Positions 7,778 through 14,855 of a DNA stretch of 29,157 nt are shown here, in pieces. The translations under genes were made by a program, and so were the position numbers. Every line of letters starts with the position of its first letter. The stretch's first letter is position 1. Origin of the DNA: an uncultured Porphyromonadaceae bacterium (GTDB lineage Bacteria; Bacteroidota; Bacteroidia; Bacteroidales; Muribaculaceae); contig CAJKBH010000037.1 of NCBI GenBank assembly GCA_905198125.1, positions 1 to 29,157 of the forward strand, in the 5' to 3' direction. Below the pieces are notes generated by a model. It made no database searches and had not been told where the DNA came from. It saw only the letters and a list, made by a program, of their open reading frames with translations.

Positions 7778-7802
7778 ATCCCCGGGCCGTCCAGCCGGGG
7801 AT
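7778..7802. terminator. Hairpin between convergent genes
   Basis: A perfect 8-bp GC-rich stem (7778-7785 ATCCCCGG with 7795-7802) and a 9-nt loop sit between the DUF5053-like gene and the convergent gene ending at 7811. There is no strong T-run on either side, so termination efficiency is uncertain. Confidence 0.6.
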
Positions 7803-7810
7803 TGTTACAA

Positions 7811-8338
7811 TCAGATTATCTGGAGGAGGTGGAGGGTGTCGGCCAGCTCGGGGGCGGACATGGTGCGGCGCACGGAGAGGGTGCGCACCAGCTCGTCGAC
7901 GGCGGGGTGCAGGCGGCGGTTGTTGAATATGCGGCGCATATAACTGTTGGCGCGGTTGTACAGACTCTCGATCTCATCGTCTTCCAGGCCGCAGGTGTCG
8001 CGACCTTCCTCCACGATGCGCTCGTGCAACGCCTTCATGATGTGGGCGGGTACCTCGCTGCCAAGCCGTATCATGGAACGCGCCATGACGTTGCTAAGAG
8101 CCATGGCGGCCGTAAGGTTGTAATTATTCACCAGATTGGTCCACACGGCCTTGGGCGACAGCGACGGCGAACCGCAAAAATAATATTCGTGGCTGAAGGT
8201 CATCATCGGACCCTCGGAGTCAAGCGACACCGACACCAGACGGTCCAGGGCGTCAAGAGCCGCTATCGATATGGTCATCCCGGCAAGACCGTAGGCCTTG
8301 TCGTCGTCATTTATATATTCCAAACTAAGAGTACTCAT
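7811..8338 (-). CDS. Conserved hypothetical protein, last gene of DUF4254/GT9 operon
   Basis: This is a 175-aa soluble protein with no signal peptide or membrane segment. The N-terminal half is mixed alpha/beta (LSLEYINDDDKAYGLAGMTI, SHEYYFCGSPSLSPKAVW). The C-terminal half is helical (ALHERIVEEGRDTCGLEDDE, YNRANSYMRRIFNNRRLHPA). I do not recognise a family. It lies 77 bp downstream of the LD-carboxypeptidase gene on the same strand. The gap contains a GTTTCGCGAAAC palindrome, so it may have its own control. Confidence 0.7.
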   Translation of the reverse strand: MSTLSLEYINDDDKAYGLAGMTISIAALDALDRLVSVSLDSEGPMMTFSHEYYFCGSPSLSPKAVWTNLVNNYNLTAAMALSNVMARSMIRLGSEVPAHIMKALHERIVEEGRDTCGLEDDEIESLYNRANSYMRRIFNNRRLHPAVDELVRTLSVRRTMSAPELADTLHLLQII

Positions 8339-8415
8339 ATCTTCAAAACGTCACGCGAACCTTATTTGTTTCGCGAAACCTGTTTGTTAAGCTATCTGTA
8401 TTTGTTTCAGGTACA

Positions 8416-9342
8416 CTATATCTGTTTCAGGCGTACTTTGTCCGTTATGCTGAGTTCCACCGTCGCTCCCTCTATCATGGGCAGATTTTCCTCTATATGC
8501 CCCACGGGGAAGTCTATCGCCACAGGGATGTCGCGGATGTCGAGCCTCTGAAGCAACGAGTGGATCATCTGCTCCATCCGTTCGTACTTCTTCGACGGTC
8601 TGTAGTCTGTGAACCGGCCTACAATCAGGCCCTTCAGACTACCCAACACGCCCGACATATAGAGACGTAACAAAATCCGTTCCACCTCGTAAATCTGCTC
8701 CGACACATCCTCAATGAACAGCACCGAATCCCGCTTCAACGCCGACCCCATCAGGTCGTACGGCGTTGAGGCGAGTCCGTTCAGCACAGCAAGGTTACCG
8801 CCAATAAGACTACCCACGCCATGCCCCTTGCGGCTGAACGGATGTTTCTCTACCTCATAGTCCATCTTGCCTCCGCGCAACAGCTGGAGCATCGTGCGCG
8901 TCACCCGGCTGTCGGGTCTGAGAGCGAACTGTTTGGCCATGGATGAATGCAGCGACGCCACGCCATGACTCTGCAGGCAAGCATGCAGGGCTGAAATGTC
9001 GGAGAAACCGATCAGCCACTTGGCATTGCCACGTATGTCAATCCGCGACAGATGCGGCAACAGCTCGGCGGTACCGTATCCGCCACGCGAACACAATATG
9101 GCGTCCACTTCCGGGTCAAGCCACGCTTCGGTCAGGTCCGACAGGCGCGACTGCAGCGACGATGCGAAGCATCCGTCCTCGGGTCCGAAAACATGAGGCA
9201 TCAGTCGCACTTCGAAACCCTGGCTTTCCAAAAACGCCTTTGCGCCATCGACGTATTGCCGCTCTATGGGCGACGCCGGGGTCACCATGGCTATGCACGA
9301 GCCGGCATGGAGTGGTCGCGGAAATATCATCTCCTGCTCCAT
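8416..9342 (-). CDS. ldcA: LD-carboxypeptidase (murein tetrapeptide carboxypeptidase, peptidase family S66)
   Basis: The 308-aa length and motifs fit peptidase family S66 (LdcA/MccF). The start CIAMVTPASPI and SRGGYGTAELL are family hallmarks. The catalytic triad is visible: Ser114 in IGFSDIS, Glu211 in VLFIEDVSE and His282 in FPVGHIEE. The enzyme removes the terminal D-alanine from L,D-linked murein tetrapeptides during peptidoglycan recycling. There is no signal peptide, in keeping with a cytoplasmic enzyme. An MccF-like self-immunity role is possible in this family, but nothing nearby suggests a microcin. The gene starts 1 bp after the stop of the radical SAM gene, within a five-gene minus-strand operon. 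Confidence 0.9.
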   Translation of the reverse strand: MEQEMIFPRPLHAGSCIAMVTPASPIERQYVDGAKAFLESQGFEVRLMPHVFGPEDGCFASSLQSRLSDLTEAWLDPEVDAILCSRGGYGTAELLPHLSRIDIRGNAKWLIGFSDISALHACLQSHGVASLHSSMAKQFALRPDSRVTRTMLQLLRGGKMDYEVEKHPFSRKGHGVGSLIGGNLAVLNGLASTPYDLMGSALKRDSVLFIEDVSEQIYEVERILLRLYMSGVLGSLKGLIVGRFTDYRPSKKYERMEQMIHSLLQRLDIRDIPVAIDFPVGHIEENLPMIEGATVELSITDKVRLKQI

Positions 9343-9343
9343 T

Positions 9344-10132
9344 TCAGAAACTCTTGACTGGTATCCCTTCCGACCGGAAGTAATCGGCTATGCGCTGCAG
9401 TTCCTCGTGCGGCACCTTCACTAAGTGCTCGGCCGGCGTGTCGCGGTCTATGCTGTACAGCATCACCTCGCGCGGCCTGACTTCTTTATAGATACGAGCC
9501 AGCGCCTCAAGCTCGGCAGGTGTGGTGTTGTCGATAAGCGTTCCCTCGTATTCGCCGCGCAGCAGCATGGTCTGGATTATGCCCGTGCCGGAGAACTGTT
9601 TCAGCTCGCGTGTCAACTTTTCGACCGTAAAATGCTTGGACACAGGGCGGTCTAATGCCTGCATGGTGCTTTCGATGCCCGAGTCAAGTTTCAGTATATT
9701 GTTGTCTACAGATTTCAGTGCCTCCGTCACTTCCGAATCGTCGATGCGTGTGGAGTTGGTCAGCACCGACACCTTCGCATCGGGATAATACTTGTCGCGC
9801 AGACGTATAGTATCCTCGATCACTCCTGCGAATTCGGGATGGATGGTCGGCTCGCCGTTGCCTGAGAACGTTATCACATCCAACGGGTCGCCGGCGGCAC
9901 GCATCTCCTTCAGCTTCGCTTCGAGCCTCTCGGCCACCTGTCCGCGCGTAGGCATACCCGTCTTGCCGGGGCCTTGCGAATTGAATCCGGCCTCGCAGTA
10001 CAGGCAGTCGAACGTGCACACCTTACCGTCGCTCGGCGTGAGGTTCACGCCCAACGACGTGCCGAGCCTACGGCTGTGTATCGGCCCGAATATCGTGCTG
10101 TGAAACAGTATCTTCTGATCTTTCATTTTCAA
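9344..10132 (-). CDS. Radical SAM protein (COG0731-like Fe-S oxidoreductase)
   Basis: This 262-aa protein carries the radical SAM cluster motif CTFDCLYC, with Cys39, Cys43 and Cys46 (CxxxCxxC) binding the [4Fe-4S] cluster. A glycine-rich SAM segment (VITFSGNGEPTIHP) follows at about residues 85-98. The N-terminus (FGPIHSRRLGTSLGVNL) is typical of the COG0731-like group, whose substrates are mostly unknown. There is no C-terminal cluster motif (SPASM). The gene follows GT9 after 5 bp and precedes ldcA by 1 bp, so it is cotranscribed with them, but the grouping does not reveal the substrate. Confidence 0.85.
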   Translation of the reverse strand: MKMKDQKILFHSTIFGPIHSRRLGTSLGVNLTPSDGKVCTFDCLYCEAGFNSQGPGKTGMPTRGQVAERLEAKLKEMRAAGDPLDVITFSGNGEPTIHPEFAGVIEDTIRLRDKYYPDAKVSVLTNSTRIDDSEVTEALKSVDNNILKLDSGIESTMQALDRPVSKHFTVEKLTRELKQFSGTGIIQTMLLRGEYEGTLIDNTTPAELEALARIYKEVRPREVMLYSIDRDTPAEHLVKVPHEELQRIADYFRSEGIPVKSF

Positions 10133-10137
10133 TTATT

Positions 10138-11187
10138 CTATATCGCCCCTGACTCGATCCTCTCGATAATCAGCGACGGCGGGATGCCGTTGAGGCAATG
10201 ATAGTCGCCACGCGCGCAGGGTTTGTTGCCGAACACCGAGCATGGACGGCACACCATGTCAAGCTGCACGGCGTCGTGCATCTGCTGGTTCCAACCTAAG
10301 AATCCGGCGTACGGATGCGTGGCGCCCCACACCGACACGGTGCGGAGTCCCACCAGCGAAGCGAGGTGCATATTAGCCGAGTCCATTGAAAGCATCACGT
10401 CGCAGTGGCTCAGCAGCGCCAGTTCGGCGCGGATGCCGATGCCGGCGCGGGCCATGTTCACCACATTTTTCCGCGTGCCGGTCAATGCGTCGATGTCGCG
10501 TATCTCATTGTCACCGAATCCGAACACGAATATCTTCCACCCCGGCTTCACCGCAAAGTGGTCTATCACCTTCTTCATCAGGTGCATGGGGTAAATCTTG
10601 CCGGGATGTTTGGCGAACGGCGCCACCGCGAGCCACTTTTCGCCATCTTGCTTCGGTCCGGACACCTTGGCGAAATCCCCGGGGTCTCCCTTACCGTCGC
10701 CGAACAGCGATCGGAACCGGTCGGCCAACGGCAGTCCGGCCTTGACGAACACATCGCGGTACCGGTCGGTCATGCGCCGCAGCTGCACCTGTTCCTTCGA
10801 CTTGCGGCGCGTCAGCGCCTTCTTTGCCCTGCGCCCCTTGTCGATACGGAATATCCTGACGCCCTTCATTCGCAGAGCAATGCCTAACATCCGTGTGCGC
10901 AACACATCGTGCAGGTCCAGGAACGTATCGATGCCATATTCATCGCGCAATTCCCGCGCCAACCTCCACATTCCCCTCATGCCCTTGTAACGCTCCAGAT
11001 CCACACCCACTACCGTGAGGTTGGACGGCGCATTGGCAAACATCTTAGAAGGATGCTGACGCGTGAGGAAATAGAAATTCCTCTCCGGGCTTTCTAAGCA
11101 TGCGTCGTACACCTCGGGCAGCGTCATTGCGATGTCACCCAAGGCGGAAAACCGCGCCATCAGTATGTTGTCACGCTTTCTTGCCAT
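10138..11187 (-). CDS. Glycosyltransferase family 9 (heptosyltransferase-like)
   Basis: This 349-aa protein has the GT9 pattern: MARFSALGDIAMTLP near the start, a central KWLAVAPFAKHPGKIYP segment, and the nucleotide-sugar site LLSHCDVMLSMDSANMHLAS followed by VWGATHP. GT9 enzymes add heptose or related sugars to the lipopolysaccharide inner core at the cytoplasmic face. The start at 11187 overlaps the DUF4254 gene by 17 bp; a start at Met10 (11160) would remove the overlap and begin directly at the conserved MARFSALGD. The C-terminus carries several cysteines (CRPCSVFGNKPCARGDYHC) that are common in Bacteroidales members. Confidence 0.88.
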   Translation of the reverse strand: MARKRDNILMARFSALGDIAMTLPEVYDACLESPERNFYFLTRQHPSKMFANAPSNLTVVGVDLERYKGMRGMWRLARELRDEYGIDTFLDLHDVLRTRMLGIALRMKGVRIFRIDKGRRAKKALTRRKSKEQVQLRRMTDRYRDVFVKAGLPLADRFRSLFGDGKGDPGDFAKVSGPKQDGEKWLAVAPFAKHPGKIYPMHLMKKVIDHFAVKPGWKIFVFGFGDNEIRDIDALTGTRKNVVNMARAGIGIRAELALLSHCDVMLSMDSANMHLASLVGLRTVSVWGATHPYAGFLGWNQQMHDAVQLDMVCRPCSVFGNKPCARGDYHCLNGIPPSLIIERIESGAI

Positions 11188-11770
11188 ACAGCACCGGGTT
11201 GGTGGCCGGATCGTTGTACATCTTCATCTGGCGGTATACCTTCATATACTTTCGTCCCGTCTCGATGTCCTCGAGCAACTGGGCGATGGCCGTGGTGAGG
11301 TCCTCGCGCTGTTCCAGCAGCACGTCGAGTTTGCCCTGACATTTGGCCAGATGCTCCGGAGCGGCGTCCTTGCGCTCGGCCTGCTCGCGCATGTGCCATA
11401 TCTTCAGCGCCAGTATCGACAGACGGTCCAGCGCCCATGCCGGCGACTCGGTGTTGATCGTAGCGTCGGGACGGGCCTTCACATCCTTGTATTTCTCGCG
11501 ATACCATGTGTCTATCTCCTCCACCATGTCGGTGCGCACCTGGTTGCTGCGGTCTATGCGGCGTTTCAGCTCCAGCGCGGCCACGGGGTCTATCTCCGGA
11601 TCGCGGATTATGTCCTCCAGGTGCCACTGCACGGCGTCGACCCAGCACTTGGAATACAGTATCGATTCAAAACTTCCCTCCTCATACGGATTATGTTTCC
11701 CGGCGTCCACGTTGTCTGTCTTATGATAGTCGGCCACACAGCGGTCGAACACTTCGTTCGCATTTTTCAT
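11171..11770 (-). CDS. DUF4254 domain protein
   Basis: This 199-aa protein starts at the ATG at 11770 (MKNANEVFDRCVADYHKTD). A longer open frame starting at 11896 would cross the promoter and is rejected. The sequence is all-helical with conserved-looking W-H and D-R pairs (KCWVDAVQWHLEDIIRDPEI, SPAWALDRLSILALKIWHMR), matching DUF4254 as I know it. The family is usually found beside GT9 genes in Bacteroidetes, as here, with a 17-bp overlap. A role linked to lipopolysaccharide core synthesis is inferred from that position. It is the first gene of the operon, behind a consensus promoter. Confidence 0.85.
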   Translation of the reverse strand: MKNANEVFDRCVADYHKTDNVDAGKHNPYEEGSFESILYSKCWVDAVQWHLEDIIRDPEIDPVAALELKRRIDRSNQVRTDMVEEIDTWYREKYKDVKARPDATINTESPAWALDRLSILALKIWHMREQAERKDAAPEHLAKCQGKLDVLLEQREDLTTAIAQLLEDIETGRKYMKVYRQMKMYNDPATNPVLYGKKA

Positions 11771-11812
11771 GTGATAAGAGGTTTTATAGAGGTTTTTACT
11801 TTTTTTGATTAG

Positions 11813-11844
11813 CAAAAATAGCGATTTAATAGAAAAAGGCCAAA
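11813..11844 (-). promoter_or_regulatory. Promoter of the DUF4254-GT9-rSAM-ldcA operon
   Basis: On the minus strand TTTG (11844-11841) and TATTTTTG (11820-11813) are separated by exactly 20 bp, a full match to the Bacteroidetes consensus. The start codon lies 42 bp further on. Confidence 0.75.
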
Positions 11845-11852
11845 AAAATTCG

Positions 11853-11860
11853 TAAATTTG
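11853..11860 (+). promoter_or_regulatory. -7 element TAAATTTG of the kinase-mgtE-mutS unit
   Basis: TAAATTTG on the plus strand matches TAnnTTTG. No TTTG is present at the standard distance. It lies just 8 bp beyond the -33 element of the divergent promoter, so the two promoters share sequence. Predicted leader length is about 35 nt to the ATG at 11902. Confidence 0.55.
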
Positions 11861-11901
11861 CACATAATACAATGCACCCGAGGGAAAAGGGGCCATAAGT
11901 C

Positions 11902-13389
11902 ATGGAGAACAAGATAGAAAAATACACCTATACCCGGTCGCTGTGCATGGTGCTGTACCGTGCGGTGACCCTGGAGGCTCCGGGCATGACGCTGCGCGTG
12001 GAGCATTCCATCTCGCACGGACAGTATTGCCGTCTGCTGCGGGCTGACGGCAGCGTCGTGCAGGTAGACCGTGACCTTGCGGGACGCCTGCTGAGACGCA
12101 TGCGTCTGCTTATGGACGCGGACATTCCTTTCCGGCTGTCCGTCAGGCCGAAGGCCGAAGCCCTCGGCATATTCCGCAAGGAGGGACTGACCGAGAAAAT
12201 AGAATTGCTCGACACCATCCCCGGCGAGGAGGTGAAATGCTACGAATTCGACGGTGTCCTTGACTCGTACATCGGCGACTTGGTGGAGCGCAGCGCGCAG
12301 TTGCGCGTGTTCGACCTGCGCATGTACAAGGAGGGACTGCTGCTGTTGGGTCCCGATCCGTCCAATCCCGCCGTGCCTGTCCGTCCGGTGCGCCAGGCCA
12401 AGATGTACAAGGCGTTCCGCCAGAGCCTGGAGTTCAACAAGGTGATACGCGTCAGCTGCGCCGGCGAACTGAACCGCGTGGTGCTGAACAACGACACCAA
12501 GATGCTGATCAATGTGGCCGAGGCCATGCACAACAAGCTGTTGGGCCGCATCTCGGACGAAATCGCGACACGCCACCGCCGCGGCGAGGCGTCGCTGATA
12601 ATGCTGGCCGGTCCGTCGTCGTCGGGCAAGACCACCACCTGCAAGCGGCTGGCCGTGCAGCTGATGACCAACATGATGTCGCCCAAGATGATAAGTCTGG
12701 ACGATTACTTCGTGAACCGCGTGCACACGCCCCTTGACGCCGACGGCAACTATGACTACGAGAGCCTATACGCCCTGGACCTGAAGCAGTTCAACCGTGA
12801 CCTGAACGACCTGCTCGCGGGCCGCGAGATAAACCTGCCCACCTACAGTTTCGAAAAGGGGGAACGCATATACAAGGAACATCCCCTCAAGCTGGAGAAG
12901 GACGACGTGCTGCTGATAGAGGGCATACACGGCCTCAACCCGGAACTGACCGCATCCGTGCCCAAGGAACAGGTTTACAAGGTATATGTCTCGGCGCTGA
13001 CATCGCTGCGCCTCGACAACCACAACTGGATCTCCACCTCCGACAACCGCCTGCTGCGCCGCATGGTGCGCGACTCCAAATACCGTGGCACCACCCCCTC
13101 GCAGACCCTGGACCGCTGGCCTTCCGTCAGACGCGGCGAGGAGAAATGGATATTTCCCTTCCAGGAGAACGCCGACGCGGTGTTCAATTCATCGCTCATC
13201 TTCGAACTGGGCGTGATGAAAGACTATCTGGAGCCTCTGCTGCTCAGCGTCGGTCCCGACGACCCGCATTATGCCGAAGCCAGACGCCTGGCCGACTTCC
13301 TGGAATGCTTCCTCTCCATTCCGGCCGAACAGGTACCCGCCAATTCCGTGCTCCGCGAATTCCTCGGCGGCTCCTCGTTCCATTATTAA
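11902..13389 (+). CDS. Nucleoside (uridine) kinase family protein, without N-terminal TGS domain
   Basis: This 495-aa protein has a P-loop GPSSSGKT at residues 237-244, then SLDDYFVNRVHTP, YDYESLYALDL and LLIEGIHGLNP, all typical of uridine kinase/phosphoribulokinase-like enzymes that phosphorylate nucleosides with NTP. The N-terminal 200 residues (SLCMVLYRAV, LRVEHSISHGQYC) resemble the ThrRS-like second domain of the Bacteroidetes nucleoside kinase. Bacteroides homologues, as I remember them, are about 550 aa and begin with a TGS domain that is absent here. The reading frame upstream of the ATG is closed and the promoter lies within 50 bp, so the short form looks real. It is the first gene of a plus-strand unit with mgtE and mutS. 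Confidence 0.85.
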   Translation: MENKIEKYTYTRSLCMVLYRAVTLEAPGMTLRVEHSISHGQYCRLLRADGSVVQVDRDLAGRLLRRMRLLMDADIPFRLSVRPKAEALGIFRKEGLTEKIELLDTIPGEEVKCYEFDGVLDSYIGDLVERSAQLRVFDLRMYKEGLLLLGPDPSNPAVPVRPVRQAKMYKAFRQSLEFNKVIRVSCAGELNRVVLNNDTKMLINVAEAMHNKLLGRISDEIATRHRRGEASLIMLAGPSSSGKTTTCKRLAVQLMTNMMSPKMISLDDYFVNRVHTPLDADGNYDYESLYALDLKQFNRDLNDLLAGREINLPTYSFEKGERIYKEHPLKLEKDDVLLIEGIHGLNPELTASVPKEQVYKVYVSALTSLRLDNHNWISTSDNRLLRRMVRDSKYRGTTPSQTLDRWPSVRRGEEKWIFPFQENADAVFNSSLIFELGVMKDYLEPLLLSVGPDDPHYAEARRLADFLECFLSIPAEQVPANSVLREFLGGSSFHY

Positions 13390-13421
13390 CAGTTTAACCC
13401 GTACCCCTCTCCCAACGAACA

Positions 13422-14786
13422 ATGAAGGAATTCACACCCGAAGATATAGAGAGAATCGAACAGTTCATCGACACCGAGCAGCGTCAGGAAGTGCTGCGTG
13501 AACTGGAGGGAATGCACCCGGCCGACATAGCCGAACTGTTCCAGCATCTCAATCTGAAACAGGCCGAGTGGGTGTTCGAGCTTATCCCCAACCGCGAGGA
13601 AAAGGCCGACATCCTGATGGAACTCGACGAGGAGGAGCGCAAGAAGCTGATGGAGGGGATGGACCCCGAACAGATAGGCCATTACATCGACCTGCTGGAC
13701 ACCGACGACGCCGTGGATCTGATCCAGGAGCTGGACGAGGAGGACCGCGAGGAGGTGATTCAGAACATCGGCGACGTGGAACAGGCCGGCGACATCGTCG
13801 ACCTGCTGCAGTATGACGAGGACACCGCCGGCGGATTGATGGGCACGGAACTGATCTCGGTCAACGAGAATCTGTCGATGCCCGACTGCCTCAAGGAGAT
13901 GCGGCGACAGGCCGAGGACCTGGACGACATCTATTACGTCTATGTGGTGGACGACGACAACCGTCTGAAGGGCGTGCTGCCGCTGAAGAAGATGATCACG
14001 CATCCGTCTGTGTCGAAGATAAAGCACGTGATGGAGGACAATCCCGTGGTGGTGAAGGTGGACATGCCAATCGACGAAGTGGCCATCGACTTCGAGAAAT
14101 ACGATCTTGTGGCCATGCCTGTGGTGGACAGCATCGGGCGCCTGATGGGTCAGATCACCGTCGACGACGTGATGGACCAGGTGCGCGAGCAACAGGAACG
14201 CGACTACCAGCTGGCTTCGGGTATCGCGTCGGACGTGGATGCCGACGACTCGGTGCTGGCTCAGACCAAGGCACGCCTCCCCTGGCTGCTGATAGGCATA
14301 GCCGGTGGATTGCTGAGTTCGTTGATACTTAGCGGATTCGAGGCTCAGTTGGCGGCAGTGACCGCACTGGCGTACTTCATCCCGCTGATCGGAGGTACCG
14401 GTGGAAACGTCGGCGTGCAGGCATCGGCCATCGTGGTGCAGGGCCTGGCAAACGGTCGCCTGGACCTCAAGGAATTCTGGCAGCAGTTGTGGAAGGAACT
14501 CCGGATATCATTGCTTACGGGTGTGGTCATATCGCTGGCAGTGTTGGTTTATACACTGTTTACCGAGCCGGGCAGCTACGGCCTGACACTTGCTGTGGCC
14601 ACCTCGCTGTTCTGCATCGTGGTATTCTCCACGGTGTTCGGCGCGCTGGTGCCCCTTACTCTCGAGAAACTAAAGGTCAACCCGGCGTTGGCGACAGGAC
14701 CTTTCATACAGATCACCAACGACGTGGTGGGCCTCCTGATTTACGTAGGCATGGCCGCATGGATGCTCAGTATTTTCCCATCCTGA
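13422..14786 (+). CDS. mgtE: Magnesium transporter MgtE
   Basis: The 454-aa length is normal for MgtE. An N-terminal helical MgtE domain (MHPADIAELFQHL, residues 30-130) is followed by two CBS domains (residues about 135-255, TAGGLMGTELISV, LVAMPVVDSIGRLMG). The membrane domain has five helices and includes the conserved IPLIGGTGGNVGVQA pore segment. The family imports Mg2+ and closes its gate when the CBS domains bind Mg2+. It starts 32 bp after the nucleoside kinase and 69 bp before mutS on the same strand. Confidence 0.95.
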   Translation: MKEFTPEDIERIEQFIDTEQRQEVLRELEGMHPADIAELFQHLNLKQAEWVFELIPNREEKADILMELDEEERKKLMEGMDPEQIGHYIDLLDTDDAVDLIQELDEEDREEVIQNIGDVEQAGDIVDLLQYDEDTAGGLMGTELISVNENLSMPDCLKEMRRQAEDLDDIYYVYVVDDDNRLKGVLPLKKMITHPSVSKIKHVMEDNPVVVKVDMPIDEVAIDFEKYDLVAMPVVDSIGRLMGQITVDDVMDQVREQQERDYQLASGIASDVDADDSVLAQTKARLPWLLIGIAGGLLSSLILSGFEAQLAAVTALAYFIPLIGGTGGNVGVQASAIVVQGLANGRLDLKEFWQQLWKELRISLLTGVVISLAVLVYTLFTEPGSYGLTLAVATSLFCIVVFSTVFGALVPLTLEKLKVNPALATGPFIQITNDVVGLLIYVGMAAWMLSIFPS

Positions 14787-14855
14787 CCTCTCCGACAATC
14801 CATCCCTCCTCTCCGCTAACCTACGCCCTCTCTCCCCAACCCTTATCATAAGCAG

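Noticed and set aside
11809..12726. 305-aa open frame on the minus strand opposite the nucleoside kinase
   Set aside because: It is the reverse-strand shadow of a high-GC gene, rich in His and Gln as such shadows are, and has no family features.
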